A stretch of DNA of 64,000 nucleotides, taken from positions 3,658,001-3,722,000 of the forward strand of contig NZ_CP099546.1 in assembly GCF_023973145.1 (NCBI RefSeq), written 5' to 3'. The notes under the pieces were generated by a model that saw only the letters and a list, made by a program, of their open reading frames with translations, was not told where the DNA came from and searched no databases. The position numbers and the translations under genes are program-made. How positions within the stretch are numbered: the stretch's first letter is position 1; every line of letters begins with the position of its first letter. Shown here in pieces: positions 16,598 through 24,216 of this stretch. Source of the DNA: Natronosalvus vescus (lineage in GTDB: Archaea > Halobacteriota > Halobacteria > Halobacteriales > Natrialbaceae).

Positions 16598-16740
16598 GTC
16601 AGCATGAACGGCCATAGGCTATCCGACGCGAGTGATTCGAGGTACGACACAGGGTCGAACCAGAACCACAGAATTACGCCGAACGCGAACAGCCACAGCA
16701 TCGTTCGTGCGCCCGGTGCGATTTTGAGTGCCGGAAGCAT
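16594..16740 (-). CDS. 48-residue single-helix membrane protein
   Basis: A small gene with one hydrophobic segment (MLWLFAFGVILWFWF, about residues 14-28). It begins 2 bases after the stop of the four-helix protein and overlaps the next gene by 4 bases, so position argues for a real gene. Probably a minor virion membrane component. Confidence 0.65.
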   Translation of the reverse strand: MLPALKIAPGARTMLWLFAFGVILWFWFDPVSYLESLASDSLWPFMLT

Positions 16741-16742
16741 CG

Positions 16743-17147
16743 TTATCGGATTGCGACGGCGTAGCCAGCGGCACAGATAACGAACGCGGCGATTTGTCCC
16801 CACGGCTCGGCGGTGTTGACGAGTGTTTCGACGAACCCGACGTAGTGGTAGCCGAGGATCAGTACCGGAGCAGCGGCGATCAAGCCCTGCTCCCACTGCT
16901 CATAGCGTTCGAAGTCCTTCGTTTCCGAAGAAGCGAACGCGATGACGAGGACGCCGAGCGACCCCATCATGGCGTGCGTCGTCGTCAATTCGTAGCCACC
17001 GAACCAGAGGATTTCTGGCGTCGAGAGGCCGCCGAATTGGAACAGCGAGGCAGCGAGGTAGAACACCCCGAGCAGCGCCGGTACAGCGCGAAGTTGTGCG
17101 TAGTCGTCGATCAGTCCGTTCAGCGATGTGTTGTGGTGAGTTGCCAT
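16743..17147 (-). CDS. VP3-like four-helix internal membrane protein
   Basis: A 134-residue protein with four hydrophobic helices (about 22-38, 44-72, 86-104 and 114-132). Pleolipoviruses have a small, abundant multi-spanning protein (VP3) lining the inner face of the membrane vesicle, encoded just ahead of the spike region; position, size and helix number match. Sequence identity alone cannot be judged here. Confidence 0.7.
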   Translation of the reverse strand: MATHHNTSLNGLIDDYAQLRAVPALLGVFYLAASLFQFGGLSTPEILWFGGYELTTTHAMMGSLGVLVIAFASSETKDFERYEQWEQGLIAAAPVLILGYHYVGFVETLVNTAEPWGQIAAFVICAAGYAVAIR

Positions 17148-17182
17148 TTGTGAAGAAGTGGTGTGTCAGCAGCGTTTGGAGT

Positions 17183-17551
17183 TCAGTCCCGAGTGTAGAC
17201 GGAGAAGCCGCGGCGGTTTTCTCCGTCAATCTCGAACGTGTCGTCGCAGACGACGGCGATCTCCTCGCCCCGGGAGACTTCGTTCTCCTCGAGGGCGGAG
17301 TCGATGCCGTTCGTCGACCAGAAACAGACAAGCGCGCCTTCGTCCTGGTCGTGGTACGGTTCGGAAAGACGCAGCTCGAGAATCGTGGTGTCGAATTCGC
17401 CACAATCCGGTTTGACGTTCAGGAGGGTACCCTGAATCATCTCACCGAGTTCTGGGCGATCGACGAATTCGGTGTCGTAGTCGTCGGTGTTCTGTTGCGG
17501 TGCTTCGGCCTTCGTGAAGCCCTCAGGGACTTCGGCTTGTTCCGTTGCCAT
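17183..17551 (-). CDS. small acidic viral protein, possibly nucleic-acid-binding
   Basis: A 122-residue acidic protein. The start at MATEQAEVPEG is preferred; an upstream ATG adds five residues. The central part (GEMIQGTLLNVKPDCGEFDTTI and later GEEIAVVCDDTFEIDGENR) has the alternating strand pattern of an OB-like beta barrel, but no decisive motif is seen. It is the first gene after Rep and heads the structural block, with a probable promoter in the 160 bases upstream. Confidence 0.6.
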   Translation of the reverse strand: MATEQAEVPEGFTKAEAPQQNTDDYDTEFVDRPELGEMIQGTLLNVKPDCGEFDTTILELRLSEPYHDQDEGALVCFWSTNGIDSALEENEVSRGEEIAVVCDDTFEIDGENRRGFSVYTRD

Positions 17552-17715
17552 GGTTCGAACCACCACGGCGAAACGCTCGTGGTAGTTACTCAGGGGTATA
17601 ATCCATGCGATAATAACTAGGGGATGTCACGTGTCCTCCTACGTGGCACAGCTAACGGTCAAAGGATGACGAAGCCGCAGCTGGAGATAGCGCAGTTGCT
17701 GGCCCGCGTGACAGC
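17552..17715. promoter_or_regulatory. probable promoter region of the structural operon
   Basis: The gap between Rep and the structural genes. On the minus strand it carries an AT-rich tagttattat near 17610-17620 suitable as a TATA box, and an inverted repeat CCACG...CGTGG at about 17567-17586 near the expected transcription start, which could be an operator. A second imperfect repeat with CACGTG lies near 17628-17648. Confidence 0.45.
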
Positions 17716-19752
17716 TCACCAAACCTGTGAGACAGGCGGTGGGTTATCGCCTGTCGCCGCCAAGACGATTGCATCGTCTCGATCATGGATAGCTTCTTCC
17801 AGGGCACCAGGGTCAATGCGGCGATCGGGCGTGGCCGGTATATCGTCCCAGTGGAACGTACCGAGCATCTTGATCTGGGCGAGCGTCGTTGTCGAGGTCG
17901 TCGACCGTTGGGCGGCGAGTTCCTTTTCAGCCAGCAATTGGCGGGTTTCGCGGTGGATCAGCGACTTTGCGCGTTCAGCGTCCAGATCAGGGTATAGCGC
18001 GTGGGGTTCGTGTGCGTGTTCAGCGTGGTGCAACAGCGAGGTCGTCGAAACGTCGACGACCCCCGTGAGTATGTCCTTCCGATCAGCGTCCTCGAGGGCA
18101 ATGTCGTCGCGAATGCCTTGAGAGCACGACCAGAACTGGCGACCAGTCGCCCAGTACAGGCCGAGCTTCCAGAAGGCAGCTTTGTCGTCGTCGTCAACGT
18201 CGTGAGGGAAGTGCATCGGGTCGTCAGCGATTTCGGCAGAAGCCTCACGTAGCGTCCCAAGCGTCTCAGAAACGTACTTTCCGATATACGAGCCAGCCGT
18301 TTTTTGGCGAGCCACGTCCTCGTGGCCGTCGAAGTCGATCTGCCCGTTTTCTTTGTGAAAGCGTACTCGTTCCTCGATTTGTTCGTCAGTCCAGTCGTGG
18401 TCGCCGTAGCGGTACCACGAAACGAAGCCTTCCGAAACCGGCTGTTTCGCCGGGTTTCCGTCGGCATTCGTGAGTATCTGTCCGTCGTCATCGCGGATGA
18501 ACTCCTCTCCGAAGTTTCCAACTTCGTCCAGGTCGTCACGGTAGACGAGCGGGTAAAGGTCGACGATCCGGGCTTGTCCGTATCGTTCTTGCCACAGATA
18601 TTCGAGTTCCGCTTTGTCGATCAGCCATGGCATTCCGTCCTTCTCCCGCGTCGGTACGTTGAAAAAAAGTACGTGCAGGTGGGGCTTTCCGCCGGAATCC
18701 CACTCCAGAACCTTCACGTATTGTAGCTGTTTGCGCGGTCTACCGGAGACAGCGCCCTCAGCGCCAAAGTGAAAGTTCGAGGAATCGAGATCTTCCGACC
18801 ACTGAGGAACGTGGGTCTTACGGGTGTCTTCGACCGTTTTCGGATCGGTTTTGAAAAACTGTGTGAGGTTATGGAAATTCGGGTTGATGTTCTGGGTGGC
18901 GTCCCAGTGGGAATCGAAATTCTCAGGCCACGTCGTCAGGGTGCAGAATACGGCGTTATCGGCGTTCTCGTAGCCCCATTCGAGCGCAGCCTGTAGGCGT
19001 GCGTAGTTCTTGGAGATGCGCCCCTCGCTGGTGAAACGAGTCGAGAAGTCTTTCACCATGCGGCGGCGTTCGTGGCCACTCCGGTTCTGCAGCATTACGT
19101 CGAAAACGAGCCGGTAGTCGTTCACCCGAGAGATGTAACGACGTAACGCGGCTGCCAAGAACTTCTTCTGGTGCGTGGTGAGGCCCTTTTTCGTCGGCCA
19201 GGGCGTTTTGAGCAGGTTCTGGGCGAAATCGCGGTCATATACGAGGTCGTTTGAGACGGACGTTGTTTCACGAATGCCTTCTGAAATCAAGTCAATAAGG
19301 CGGTGGGTTGGTGCAACCCATCGTCCGTGGGTTTCATCCGCGTCGAGGCGATCGACCCGGATCAACTCTGTGTGCGCCTCGAGGTCGTTGACGAAGCGAT
19401 TTAGGAACTGAAAGTCGTCGTCAGAGCCGTCGAGAGCCGTCCAGCCGTCGCCACGTCCGTCGTAGAGGTACTGGGCGGCGTTGTCGTGGCGCTCGAACGC
19501 ATCGCCGGAGAGGTCGTACAGGCCGGTATAATCGTTCGGAGCAACGCCTTTCAGGACGTAGTGGCACAGCGCGGTTTGACTGACACCCTCTGGGTGTCGA
19601 GCGAGGTATTGTAAAACGCGAACGCGGTCGCTGTTTCGGTCGGTCAGCGCGGTGGGGTCGCGCTGGCCGTAGGCCATCAGTCCCGTGTCAGCCAGGTAGT
19701 CCACTAACCCCGATGTGTTACAACCCTGGCTGGTTCCAGCCAGAGCTGCCAT
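17716..19752 (-). CDS. rep: HUH-type rolling-circle replication initiator
   Basis: A 678-residue Rep protein. Residues 30-150 look like a winged-helix DNA-binding region. The HUH endonuclease follows: motif 1 FCTLTTWP (269-276), motif 2 KPHLHVLFF with the metal-binding His pair (356-364), and motif 3 SYIGKYVSETL with the nucleophilic Tyr (about 488-498). The later GRQFWSCSQG segment (537-546) is typical of haloarchaeal Rep proteins such as those of SNJ1-like elements and RCR plasmids. It would nick one strand at the origin. No helicase domain is evident. Its start abuts the stop of the upstream zinc gene. Confidence 0.85.
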   Translation of the reverse strand: MAALAGTSQGCNTSGLVDYLADTGLMAYGQRDPTALTDRNSDRVRVLQYLARHPEGVSQTALCHYVLKGVAPNDYTGLYDLSGDAFERHDNAAQYLYDGRGDGWTALDGSDDDFQFLNRFVNDLEAHTELIRVDRLDADETHGRWVAPTHRLIDLISEGIRETTSVSNDLVYDRDFAQNLLKTPWPTKKGLTTHQKKFLAAALRRYISRVNDYRLVFDVMLQNRSGHERRRMVKDFSTRFTSEGRISKNYARLQAALEWGYENADNAVFCTLTTWPENFDSHWDATQNINPNFHNLTQFFKTDPKTVEDTRKTHVPQWSEDLDSSNFHFGAEGAVSGRPRKQLQYVKVLEWDSGGKPHLHVLFFNVPTREKDGMPWLIDKAELEYLWQERYGQARIVDLYPLVYRDDLDEVGNFGEEFIRDDDGQILTNADGNPAKQPVSEGFVSWYRYGDHDWTDEQIEERVRFHKENGQIDFDGHEDVARQKTAGSYIGKYVSETLGTLREASAEIADDPMHFPHDVDDDDKAAFWKLGLYWATGRQFWSCSQGIRDDIALEDADRKDILTGVVDVSTTSLLHHAEHAHEPHALYPDLDAERAKSLIHRETRQLLAEKELAAQRSTTSTTTLAQIKMLGTFHWDDIPATPDRRIDPGALEEAIHDRDDAIVLAATGDNPPPVSQVW

Positions 19753-19917
19753 TCAGACGTGAACACGGTGATCGCAGTTGGGGCAACGGAACTTTGAGTA
19801 AACGCCCAGGTGATCGTTACTGTCTACACCAACGTACCAATATTCAGCCTCTGAGCAGTTCCGACACACCGGTTTGTAGAACGGAGAGTCCTCGAGGTCG
19901 AGTGTCTCGACACTCAT
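19753..19917 (-). CDS. 54-residue zinc-ribbon protein
   Basis: Starts MSVETLDLEDS with a GGAGG ribosome-binding sequence 7-11 bases upstream. Ligand pairs CRNC (18-21) and CPNC (45-48) would bind one zinc. The stop codon is directly followed by the Rep ATG, so the pair is co-transcribed and probably coupled. It may assist Rep or regulate the operon. Confidence 0.75.
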   Translation of the reverse strand: MSVETLDLEDSPFYKPVCRNCSEAEYWYVGVDSNDHLGVYSKFRCPNCDHRVHV

Positions 19918-19986
19918 TGCTGTCCCTCCTGGTCAGTGACCGCGTGGAGTGACCGGTGATTTCTGCCAAGACCTACCGGAGCAGAG

Positions 19987-20112
19987 TTACCACGCGAGCG
20001 TTGTCTTCGCGCTACCGCAGCGCGGACAACGAGTAAACTCGTACGTATCGTACTTGTTCTTGACTTCAGCGGGGAATTTCTGTTTACACGAGTGACAATA
20101 GAAGTCGGGCAT
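19987..20112 (-). CDS. 41-residue zinc-ribbon protein
   Basis: Encodes MPDFYCHSCKQKF...FTRCPRCGSAK with CHSC and CPRC pairs spaced for a zinc ribbon. It lies between the HNH gene and the next zinc gene in the same direction. An overlapping frame (20186-19914) is also open, but its basic composition without motifs argues for this shorter frame. Confidence 0.65.
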   Translation of the reverse strand: MPDFYCHSCKQKFPAEVKNKYDTYEFTRCPRCGSAKTTLAW

Positions 20113-20182
20113 GTTCCATCACAGATAGTAGGAGACGACTCCTCTTGCCGTTCACTGCTGATCAAGCAATGATCGATGCCCG

Positions 20183-20530
20183 TCATTTGGGCACCTCACT
20201 GGCAAACTCCTCACTACGATGTACCTCAGCTACCCGGTGCTTCCAGGACTCAACGAGCTCAATATTCTCTGGGGTATCGATCTGAGAAACTCCCCACTTC
20301 GTTGGAACAGAGAGTTTGTGATGGCAATCATACTCCGGTGAGAAGACATGGTGAGGATCTTCACCAGAAGCAATCGCACAGAGTTGATGAACGTAGACCG
20401 TATCGTCAGTGCCTAACGCTTGACATCGGATGTAGTTGTAACCCTGACCAGTTTGCTGAATAGATGGAGCGATGGCAGTGGTTTGAGAAAGAGAGGTGTA
20501 ATCAGATTTAGCAAGGCCACCGTCAGTCAA
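20183..20530 (-). CDS. HNH endonuclease-like protein
   Basis: About 115 residues if translation starts at the TTG at 20530. The core has YIRCQALGTDDTVYVHQL, then a His pair in EYDCHHKLSVP and ENIELVESWKHRVAEVHRSEEF, the beta-beta-alpha metal layout of HNH nucleases from haloviruses. Upstream the frame runs on to 20734 but with GC-rich, non-protein-like sequence, so a longer start is unlikely; the gene could also be N-terminally truncated. It is the first gene of the leftward viral operon. Confidence 0.65.
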   Translation of the reverse strand: MTDGGLAKSDYTSLSQTTAIAPSIQQTGQGYNYIRCQALGTDDTVYVHQLCAIASGEDPHHVFSPEYDCHHKLSVPTKWGVSQIDTPENIELVESWKHRVAEVHRSEEFASEVPK

Positions 20531-20878
20531 TATAATAGGAGGGGAATCTGTATCCGAAGAAGAACTCCCTCGCGCCGCTCCCTGGCCGGTACCCTCACTC
20601 GCTTCGCTCGCTCGGAACAGAGGCCGGTCGCTCGTTACTCTGCGCTCCCTGCATTCCGGGCTTTCCCTCAACGCGACAGACGCTCCTAAAGGTCGCGCTG
20701 CGTCGCGTGTTGCGGGTTCCGGGCATCTGCCCATCCGGCACTCGCGGCGCTCAGTCGATGCTGGGGCACAACCGCCACACGAAGGAGCCGTCGGAGGGAA
20801 GGGTAATCGATTAGTTAAGAGAGAAAATTGGTCTAACGCACTTTCTATCCGTAGTATTAAGAAATAATTAAGGTGAGG
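20531..20878. other. right end of the provirus, no gene seen
   Basis: A GC-rich part (20560-20760) carries the motif CTCACTCGCTTCGCTCG, also present at about 35018-35034 in host DNA. Then an AT-rich run (20808-20875) leads into attR. A tataatagg-like TATA element at 20530-20541 on the minus strand may drive the HNH-Rep operon. Confidence 0.45.
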
Positions 20879-20892
20879 ATGGGGTCGGAGGG
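20879..20892. repeat. attR: attR core of the provirus
   Basis: Exact copy of the 14 bases at 4235-4248. Here they coincide with the acceptor-stem 3' end and part of the T-arm of tRNA-Trp. The provirus lies on the 3' side of the tRNA, so the tRNA gene stays intact after integration. Confidence 0.85.
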
Positions 20893-21054
20893 ATTTGAAC
20901 CCCCGATCGACTGATATCTCCGGTGCGCCTCGGAACTCCAGAGGGTCATCACACGGACACTGATCAGGTGTCCGATCAGTATATCAGTCTGGAGTGTCGT
21001 CCCGGGCGCGGAACCTCTGGAGTCAGTCGCCATGCCTGGCTTGGCCACGACCCC
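20880..21054 (-). tRNA. tRNA-Trp (CCA anticodon) with an intron of about 101 nt
   Basis: Read on the minus strand, the 5' exon (21054-21017) starts GGGGTCG and ends at the anticodon loop CTCCAG. The 3' exon (20915-20880) starts ATCAGTC, holds the T-loop TTCAAAT and ends CGACCCCA. The acceptor stem pairs 7 of 7, and the anticodon stem ACTGA/TCAGT pairs fully. The intron sits after position 37, as in other haloarchaeal tRNA-Trp genes. Exact splice points were judged by eye. Confidence 0.92.
20916..21016 (-). ncRNA. box C/D guide RNA within the tRNA-Trp intron
   Basis: Haloarchaeal tRNA-Trp introns are known to guide 2'-O-methylation of C34 and U39 of their own tRNA. Here a GUGAUGA box C (20946-20952) is followed by CCTCTGGAGT, an exact complement of the anticodon-loop sequence ACTCCAGAGG. 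A second stretch, GACTGATAT, is complementary to ATATCAGTC across the 3' exon junction. A GGACAC/GTGTCC hairpin (20955-20973) separates the halves. Confidence 0.8.
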
Positions 21055-21105
21055 TCGTGGAATCGTTGGGTAATCCTGCCTAAAGCAGTTACGGTTCGAT
21101 TCGGA

Positions 21106-22014
21106 TCAGAGCCATGGGGCGCGTCCGTCGGTCGTCGTCGTATCGTCGCTCGGATACGGTGCGTCCTCAGTAGTCCCCTCCGACTCACCAGCGGGCTCGA
21201 GCGTCGTGGATTCGCGATCGGCGCCATTCGTACCGCCATCCGTTCTCGTTCCAGCCGCCGAATGCTGGGCCTCGACGTCGCCATCCGATGGGGTATCGGG
21301 ATCGAGGGCGAACAGTGCGGCGACGACGAGCGCAGCCAGCGGTGCCTGACCGAATGCCATCCCCATAATCGACAGGGGCAACAACCCGAGGGCGACCGCG
21401 CTGCCGAAGCGGAAACGGTTGATGTCCATGTGCGCCCGAAGGTACGGGCCGCTGATGGCAACTCCGAGGGCGAACGCGACGCCGACGACGGCCGCCAGCG
21501 TGGCGTTCGCGACCAGTGCCGTATCGGTCATCAACACGAATTCGGCCCCCGCTGGATCGAGGCTGGCGAGCAGTCCCAGCCCGATGATGACGCCAGGGCT
21601 CGGGAGATACTCGCCGACGGTAGCGCTCGCGGTTTTCGCTGCGATAGCGAGGATCACCAGCGCGGCGAACCGTTCGAAGATGACGGTGTCGATGACGCTC
21701 CCGATCGCCGGTGCCAGGGCCGCCTGGATGGCTGCGACGACGATCAGCGGAACGCCGACGAGTAAGACGACACGGATCTGTTTGCGCACCGATCCCTGCA
21801 TCTCAGCGAGAATGACCGCGAGCGTCGCACTCCCGCCGAAGATCAGCAAGCCGACCTGAATAGCGCCCATCGTCGTCTCGAGCGCGCCGGCGAGGATCAA
21901 CGCGACGAAGATGCCGTCGACCAGCGGCAGCGCCATCACCAGCGCGAGAAGCCTGGTGTCACCGCCGACCAGTCGCTCGAGGCGAATCGCAATCGGGTGT
22001 TGTGACGTGCTCAT
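21106..22014 (-). CDS. DUF5794-like haloarchaeal membrane protein
   Basis: A 302-residue protein with about seven hydrophobic helices covering residues 20-230, then a hydrophilic Ser/Thr/Asp-rich tail. The start MSTSQHPIAIRLERLVGG and the segment MALPLVDGIFVALILAGAL match a conserved haloarchaeal family of unknown function, recalled as DUF5794. It is a single gene downstream of tRNA-Trp, outside the provirus. Confidence 0.75.
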   Translation of the reverse strand: MSTSQHPIAIRLERLVGGDTRLLALVMALPLVDGIFVALILAGALETTMGAIQVGLLIFGGSATLAVILAEMQGSVRKQIRVVLLVGVPLIVVAAIQAALAPAIGSVIDTVIFERFAALVILAIAAKTASATVGEYLPSPGVIIGLGLLASLDPAGAEFVLMTDTALVANATLAAVVGVAFALGVAISGPYLRAHMDINRFRFGSAVALGLLPLSIMGMAFGQAPLAALVVAALFALDPDTPSDGDVEAQHSAAGTRTDGGTNGADRESTTLEPAGESEGTTEDAPYPSDDTTTTDGRAPWL

Positions 22015-22558
22015 CGCTCAGGGACGATGGCCGTGACCCGAGGCCTGTGGGTAACGTGATAAACGGTCTCCCAGTTCCGACAGCGAACCGAGCGGGAGCC
22101 AGTCCATCGGCGAGCGAAGGGATACCTTCGACCGAAGGCCTCGTGCTGTGAACTGGCGTTTCCCGATAAAGAATGTGGCGTCGGAGTCGAGACTCGTCAG
22201 GCCAACAATGCGGGAAACGCGGGAGTTCACAGCGTACATACCGAACCAAATCGGCGTGTCTTATTAAACGTTGTGTGGGAAGTGGACACACTCTACGAAG
22301 GATTGTAAACAAAGAGGGGACGTCACCGATAGATGATTGTCGAAACATATCTTCAGGCTCGGATTTTTCACTGCGCGTTCGGAACGTACAGCGGTCGATG
22401 CTAATCGACCATGACGTATCGACCATGACGCACCGACCATGACGTATCGACCGTAACCGCTGGCCACGTAACTCGAGCGAATCCATCGGTGGATGTGCCC
22501 CGCTCACAGACACGAACGGTCTCGCAACGTTTTTCACCGACGGTTCCGGACAGTTTAC
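22015..22558. other. guaB upstream region with short tandem repeat
   Basis: No gene. It contains an AT-rich stretch (22255-22330) and the 14-bp tandem repeat at 22404-22454. The short frames on both strands lack normal protein composition. Confidence 0.6.
22404..22454. repeat. 14-bp tandem repeat, about 3.6 copies
   Basis: Consecutive units ATCGACCATGACGT, ATCGACCATGACGC, ACCGACCATGACGT and a partial ATCGACCGT. It lies 105-155 bases before the guaB start, so it may be a set of operator half-sites. Confidence 0.85.
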
Positions 22559-24058
22559 ATGGCGAACGACGTTCCCGAGCACGAGCCCTATTCTGCAAAA
22601 CTTCGCGTACCGGAGGCACTGACGTTCGACGACGTCCTGCTTCGACCGAAAGAAAGTCGCGTCGAACCCGATCAGGCCGATCTGACCTCACGGGTGTCAA
22701 AAACCGTCGAGGTATCGGTGCCGATCCTGTCGGCGGCGATGGACACCGTCACCGAGAGCGAGATGGCCATTGCGATGGCCCGCCACGGCGGACTCGGTGT
22801 CCTCCACCGCAACATGAACATCGATCAGATGGTCGAATCGATCTCACGAGTCAAACGCGCCGACGAACTCATCATCCCGTTCGACGACGTCGTCACTGCC
22901 GATCCCAAAATGACCGTTCGGGAGGTCGACGAGATGATGATCCGTGAGGGCGTCGGTGGCGCACCAGTCGTCAACACCAACGGCGAAGTGCTGGGGATCA
23001 TCTCGAGTACGGACATCCGGCCACACCTCGAGGTCGGCGAGAACGACCCGGTGACGGAGGCGATGACCGACGAAGTGATCACCGCACCCAAAGATATCGA
23101 CGCCCGCGAGGCGTTCGACCTGATGTACGAGCACAAGATCGAACGCGTGCCTGTCGTCGACGACGAGAACCTGCTCGTCGGCCTGGTGACGATGCAGGGG
23201 ATTCTCCAGCGACGCGAGTACAAGGAGGCGGCCCGGGACGAAAACGGACGGCTCCGCTGTGGGGTCGCCGTCGGCCCGTTCGAGATGGATCGCGCAGTTG
23301 CTGCCGACGAGGCGGGCGTGGACGTCATCTTCATCGACTGCGCTCACGCTCACAACTTGAACGTCGTCGACGGCGCGAAGGAGATCAAAGACGCCGTCGA
23401 GGCTGACGTCGTCGTGGGGAACGTCGGCACTCGAGAGGCTGCTGAGGATCTCGTCGAGTTTGCAGACGGGCTCAAAGTCGGTATCGGCCCGGGGTCGATC
23501 TGTACGACTCGGGTCGTCTCGGGGGCAGGAATGCCCCAGATCACCGCCGTTGCCCAGGTTGCTGACGTTGCCAGCGAGTACGACGTACCGGTGATCGCCG
23601 ACGGCGGAATTCGGTACTCCGGTGATGCGATCAAAGCGATTGCCGCCGGGGCCGATGCCGTAATGCTCGGGTCGTACTTTGCAGGCACCGACGAGGCACC
23701 GGGTCGCGTCGTGACGATGAACGGCAAGCGTTACAAGCAGTATCGCGGCATGGGATCGGTTGGGGCGATGAAATCCGGTGACGCCGACCGGTACCTCAAA
23801 GAAGATCCCGAGGACGACGAGGAGTACGTGCCCGAAGGCGTCGAAGCGGCGACACCATACAAGGGGACGCTCCAGTCCGAGCTTCACCAATTGGCTGGCG
23901 GAATGCAGTCCGGAATGGGGTACGTCGGCGCGGAGACGATTCCGGCGTTCAAAGCGCGCGCCGAGTTCGTCCGAGTTTCCTCGGCCGGCCAGGCGGAGGG
24001 ACACGCTCACGACGTCGTCATCACGGACGAAGCGCCGAACTACTCGCCGAGCGAATAG
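22559..24058 (+). CDS. guaB: inosine-5'-monophosphate dehydrogenase
   Basis: A 499-residue cytosolic enzyme that oxidises IMP to XMP with NAD, the committed step to GMP. The N-terminus ([17 protein letters not shown]) and the catalytic loop [15 protein letters not shown] with the active Cys are diagnostic. Two CBS domains lie between about residues 100 and 225 and would bind nucleotides. The conserved [14 protein letters not shown] flap follows. The start at 22559 ([12 protein letters not shown]) is preferred to the in-frame upstream ATG at 22493, which adds residues unlike the family. A 14-bp tandem repeat lies upstream. Confidence 0.96.
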   Translation: MANDVPEHEPYSAKLRVPEALTFDDVLLRPKESRVEPDQADLTSRVSKTVEVSVPILSAAMDTVTESEMAIAMARHGGLGVLHRNMNIDQMVESISRVKRADELIIPFDDVVTADPKMTVREVDEMMIREGVGGAPVVNTNGEVLGIISSTDIRPHLEVGENDPVTEAMTDEVITAPKDIDAREAFDLMYEHKIERVPVVDDENLLVGLVTMQGILQRREYKEAARDENGRLRCGVAVGPFEMDRAVAADEAGVDVIFIDCAHAHNLNVVDGAKEIKDAVEADVVVGNVGTREAAEDLVEFADGLKVGIGPGSICTTRVVSGAGMPQITAVAQVADVASEYDVPVIADGGIRYSGDAIKAIAAGADAVMLGSYFAGTDEAPGRVVTMNGKRYKQYRGMGSVGAMKSGDADRYLKEDPEDDEEYVPEGVEAATPYKGTLQSELHQLAGGMQSGMGYVGAETIPAFKARAEFVRVSSAGQAEGHAHDVVITDEAPNYSPSE

Positions 24059-24216
24059 AGTTCGAATCGACACACAGCGTCTGGATCCCGTCTTTTCCGT
24101 CCGTGTGAAGATTGGAAGGTGTACCGAGTTCACGACGGCCGAAAATCGACGAGAGCATTCATCCAACTGTCTTTCCGGCCGATATATTATTACCCGTTGA
24201 ACGTCATTCGGAAGAC

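Larger units (their letters stand above)
4235..20892. mobile_element. integrated pleolipovirus-like provirus (SNJ2-type)
   Basis: The 14-bp direct repeats at both ends define an excised circle of about 16.64 kb. Inside are an integrase next to attL, PhiH1-like regulators, an HUH replication protein and a run of overlapping genes for small membrane proteins, a large membrane-anchored spike and an ATPase. That order (Rep, small membrane proteins, spike, two small genes, ATPase) is the conserved core of Pleolipoviridae, the membrane-vesicle viruses of haloarchaea, and the size fits the temperate member SNJ2. No frameshift or stop is visible in the core genes, so the element could still be active; that is inference. 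Confidence 0.85.

Noticed and set aside
19914-20186. 90-codon frame with ATGA overlaps at both ends in the provirus
   Set aside because: The junctions look attractive, but the translation is basic and motif-free and overlaps a zinc-ribbon gene with proper CxxC pairs.
22404-22454. possible CRISPR or iteron array
   Set aside because: Units are 14 bases with no spacers and no Rep gene nearby; kept only as a tandem repeat.
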